Assembly: GCA_007050895.1 (NCBI GenBank)
Contig: SMYP01000017.1
Location: 1-7,474 of the forward strand
Direction: 5' to 3'
Length of the DNA stretch: 7,474 bases
Origin: Candidatus Bathyarchaeota archaeon
GTDB lineage: Archaea > Thermoproteota > Bathyarchaeia > Bathyarchaeales > UBA233
In this document: positions 6,559-7,474 of the stretch, in pieces
How the letters are laid out: each line of letters begins with the position of its first letter
Numbering within the stretch: the first letter of the stretch is position 1
Notes under the pieces: generated by a model
What the model saw: only the letters and a program-made list of their open reading frames with translations
Database searches by the model: none
What the model was told of the DNA's origin: nothing
Position numbers and translations under genes: made by a program

Positions 6559-6595
6559 TAGCATTTGTTTCTTTGTTGAAATGCAAGCTATGCTA
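6559..6595. terminator. Weak inverted repeats between convergent genes
   Basis: The gap of about 36 bp between the pyrophosphatase and coiled-coil stops contains GCATTT (6561-6566) paired with AAATGC (6579-6584), and an alternative outer pair TAGCAT (6559-6564) with ATGCTA (6590-6595). The plus-strand loop is T-rich (GTTTCTTTG). These may contribute to bidirectional termination, but the stems are short and could be chance. Confidence 0.25.
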
Positions 6596-7474
6596 GTCTT
6601 TGACCTAAATCGTGTTGCTCCTTCTCTGAAATCCAGCCTTCTTCTTTAATATGTTCCAACCCATTTCTTATGCTTTCAAGCTGTGCATTTTTGTTTAAAA
6701 TGTTTGCTTTTTCACCCATTTCCCCTATTTCTTTTTCAAAAACCGCGTTCTGAACCGCTAGTACTTGGAGGGTATCCATCAGCAAATTTGCCAATTCAAA
6801 CCTGGGAATGAGTAGTTGTTTGATTCTTGCCTTACCCAAGGCACTTTTGAGTTTGGTAGAAAGCCCGAATGCATTCACATGTGACGGGGGAAGAAATAGA
6901 TAGCGTTTCTTTGAGTTTACTTCATAACAAGCGACATAGAAAGGGACATAAATTAAAGTAATTCCCTTTAGCGCCGAGTCCCTCTTGATGCCTAGTTCGG
7001 TAAATTTACTAATACTTGCTTCTCTTAACTTGATTGTTCTGTCTACCTGTTCGAGTACCAGTTTGGTTTGTTTTTCCAGTTCAGCGATTTCTTGCTGGCA
7101 AATTAAAACCTCTGCATCACGCGACGACTCAAGATCGAATAGGGGTTGGCGTTCTTCTTTAGTTTTCGCTTCCAATTGGGATCTTAAATTGAAAATCTCA
7201 AGAGACTTACGCTCTTCTAAATCTTCAAGCTCCTTTTCAGTCTTCTTCAATTGATCATCGATTTCTGAAAGTTCCTTCTTTGTTTCGTTGGCTTTTTCTT
7301 TCCATTTGTCTTCGCCAACATAATTTTCTCTTTCAGTACAACTCTTAGCTTCTAGTTTACATTTCTCAATTCTCGCAAGAGCGCGCTCTCTCGACTTTTC
7401 AAGTTTTACCTTTGTCTTTTGAAGAGGCAGACGCTGCTTATCGAAAGACTTCTTTGACTGGATTAATTGGTGAT
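6588..7474 (-). CDS. Coiled-coil protein of unknown function, N-terminus outside window
   Basis: I do not recognise this protein. The frame stays open from its TAG at 6588-6590 to the right edge, giving 294 visible residues. The TTG at 7250 is internal, because clear coiled-coil sequence such as KVKLEKSRERALARIEKCK continues upstream of it. Visible residues 1 to about 160 are highly charged and Glu/Lys-rich with heptad-like spacing. A small globular segment follows (about 168-250) with IYVPFYVACYEV and RYLFLPPSHV near 173-199, hydrophobic strands that look like a compact beta fold. A helical region then leads to the final 30 residues, LESIRNGL...EEGWISEKEQ, whose pattern (leucine-rich helix, then G-x-IS-x-E-x) resembles the SHOCT-type C-terminal module. 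No Walker motif or zinc cysteines are visible, but an ATPase or membrane part could lie beyond the edge. Convergent with the pyrophosphatase; no operon partner is visible. Confidence 0.75.
   Translation of the reverse strand, partial: HQLIQSKKSFDKQRLPLQKTKVKLEKSRERALARIEKCKLEAKSCTERENYVGEDKWKEKANETKKELSEIDDQLKKTEKELEDLEERKSLEIFNLRSQLEAKTKEERQPLFDLESSRDAEVLICQQEIAELEKQTKLVLEQVDRTIKLREASISKFTELGIKRDSALKGITLIYVPFYVACYEVNSKKRYLFLPPSHVNAFGLSTKLKSALGKARIKQLLIPRFELANLLMDTLQVLAVQNAVFEKEIGEMGEKANILNKNAQLESIRNGLEHIKEEGWISEKEQHDLGQRLA

Noticed and set aside
6985..7254. Plus-strand open frame rich in Ser opposite the coiled-coil gene
   Set aside because: Ser-rich composition is what the complement of Glu/Lys/Leu coiled-coil codons produces; there is no domain or start signal.
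6588..7474. Coiled-coil gene as a Rad50/SMC-type ATPase
   Set aside because: No Walker A, Walker B, signature or zinc-hook motif is visible in the 294 residues, and the C-terminal end is not an ABC-type ATPase lobe.

Overview
The window looks archaeal, and I infer an uncultivated Thermoproteota lineage, most likely Bathyarchaeia-like. The grounds are gene content: a HdrA-MvhD fusion next to an FwdF-type polyferredoxin, an archaeal NucS/EndoMS nuclease and a compact family I pyrophosphatase. GGTGA or GAGGAG ribosome-binding sites and TATA-like boxes (no bacterial -35/-10 pairs) fit this. The taxon is an inference; no rRNA or other marker is present to settle it.

Layout from left to right. (1) 1-857, plus strand: C-terminal two thirds of an APC-family amino acid permease, cut by the left edge. 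(2) 858-999: gene-free gap between convergent genes, with oligo-A runs that are oligo-T in the minus-strand transcript. (3) 1000-4388, minus strand: a two-gene operon, polyferredoxin (six [4Fe-4S] motifs, FwdF-like) followed by hdrA fused to mvhD. The two genes share an ATGA stop/start overlap. A TATA box and a set of inverted repeats lie upstream and run into the first codons of the polyferredoxin. (4) 4543-5100, minus strand: small class I SAM-dependent methyltransferase. (5) 5149-5964, plus strand: nucS, divergent from the methyltransferase with a gap of about 48 bp. (6) 6018-6551, plus strand: soluble inorganic pyrophosphatase. (7) 6588-7474, minus strand: a long coiled-coil protein of unknown function, cut by the right edge.

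How the genes work together: the clear functional unit is the polyferredoxin/HdrA-MvhD operon. HdrA is the FAD-containing electron-bifurcating subunit of heterodisulfide-reductase complexes. MvhD carries electrons from a hydrogenase or formate dehydrogenase into HdrA. FwdF is the cluster wire of formylmethanofuran dehydrogenase. Their translational coupling suggests a relay between flavin-based bifurcation and low-potential CO2 reduction or formyl-methanofuran oxidation (archaeal Wood-Ljungdahl pathway). HdrB, HdrC, hydrogenase and Fwd catalytic subunits are not in the window. The other genes look like ordinary housekeeping or transport genes with no evident link to the operon.

The observations most worth following up are the operon pairing, the mutually exclusive inverted repeats around the polyferredoxin start, and the unidentified coiled-coil protein at the right edge. 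I found no RNA genes, CRISPR arrays, insertion sequences or phage genes.
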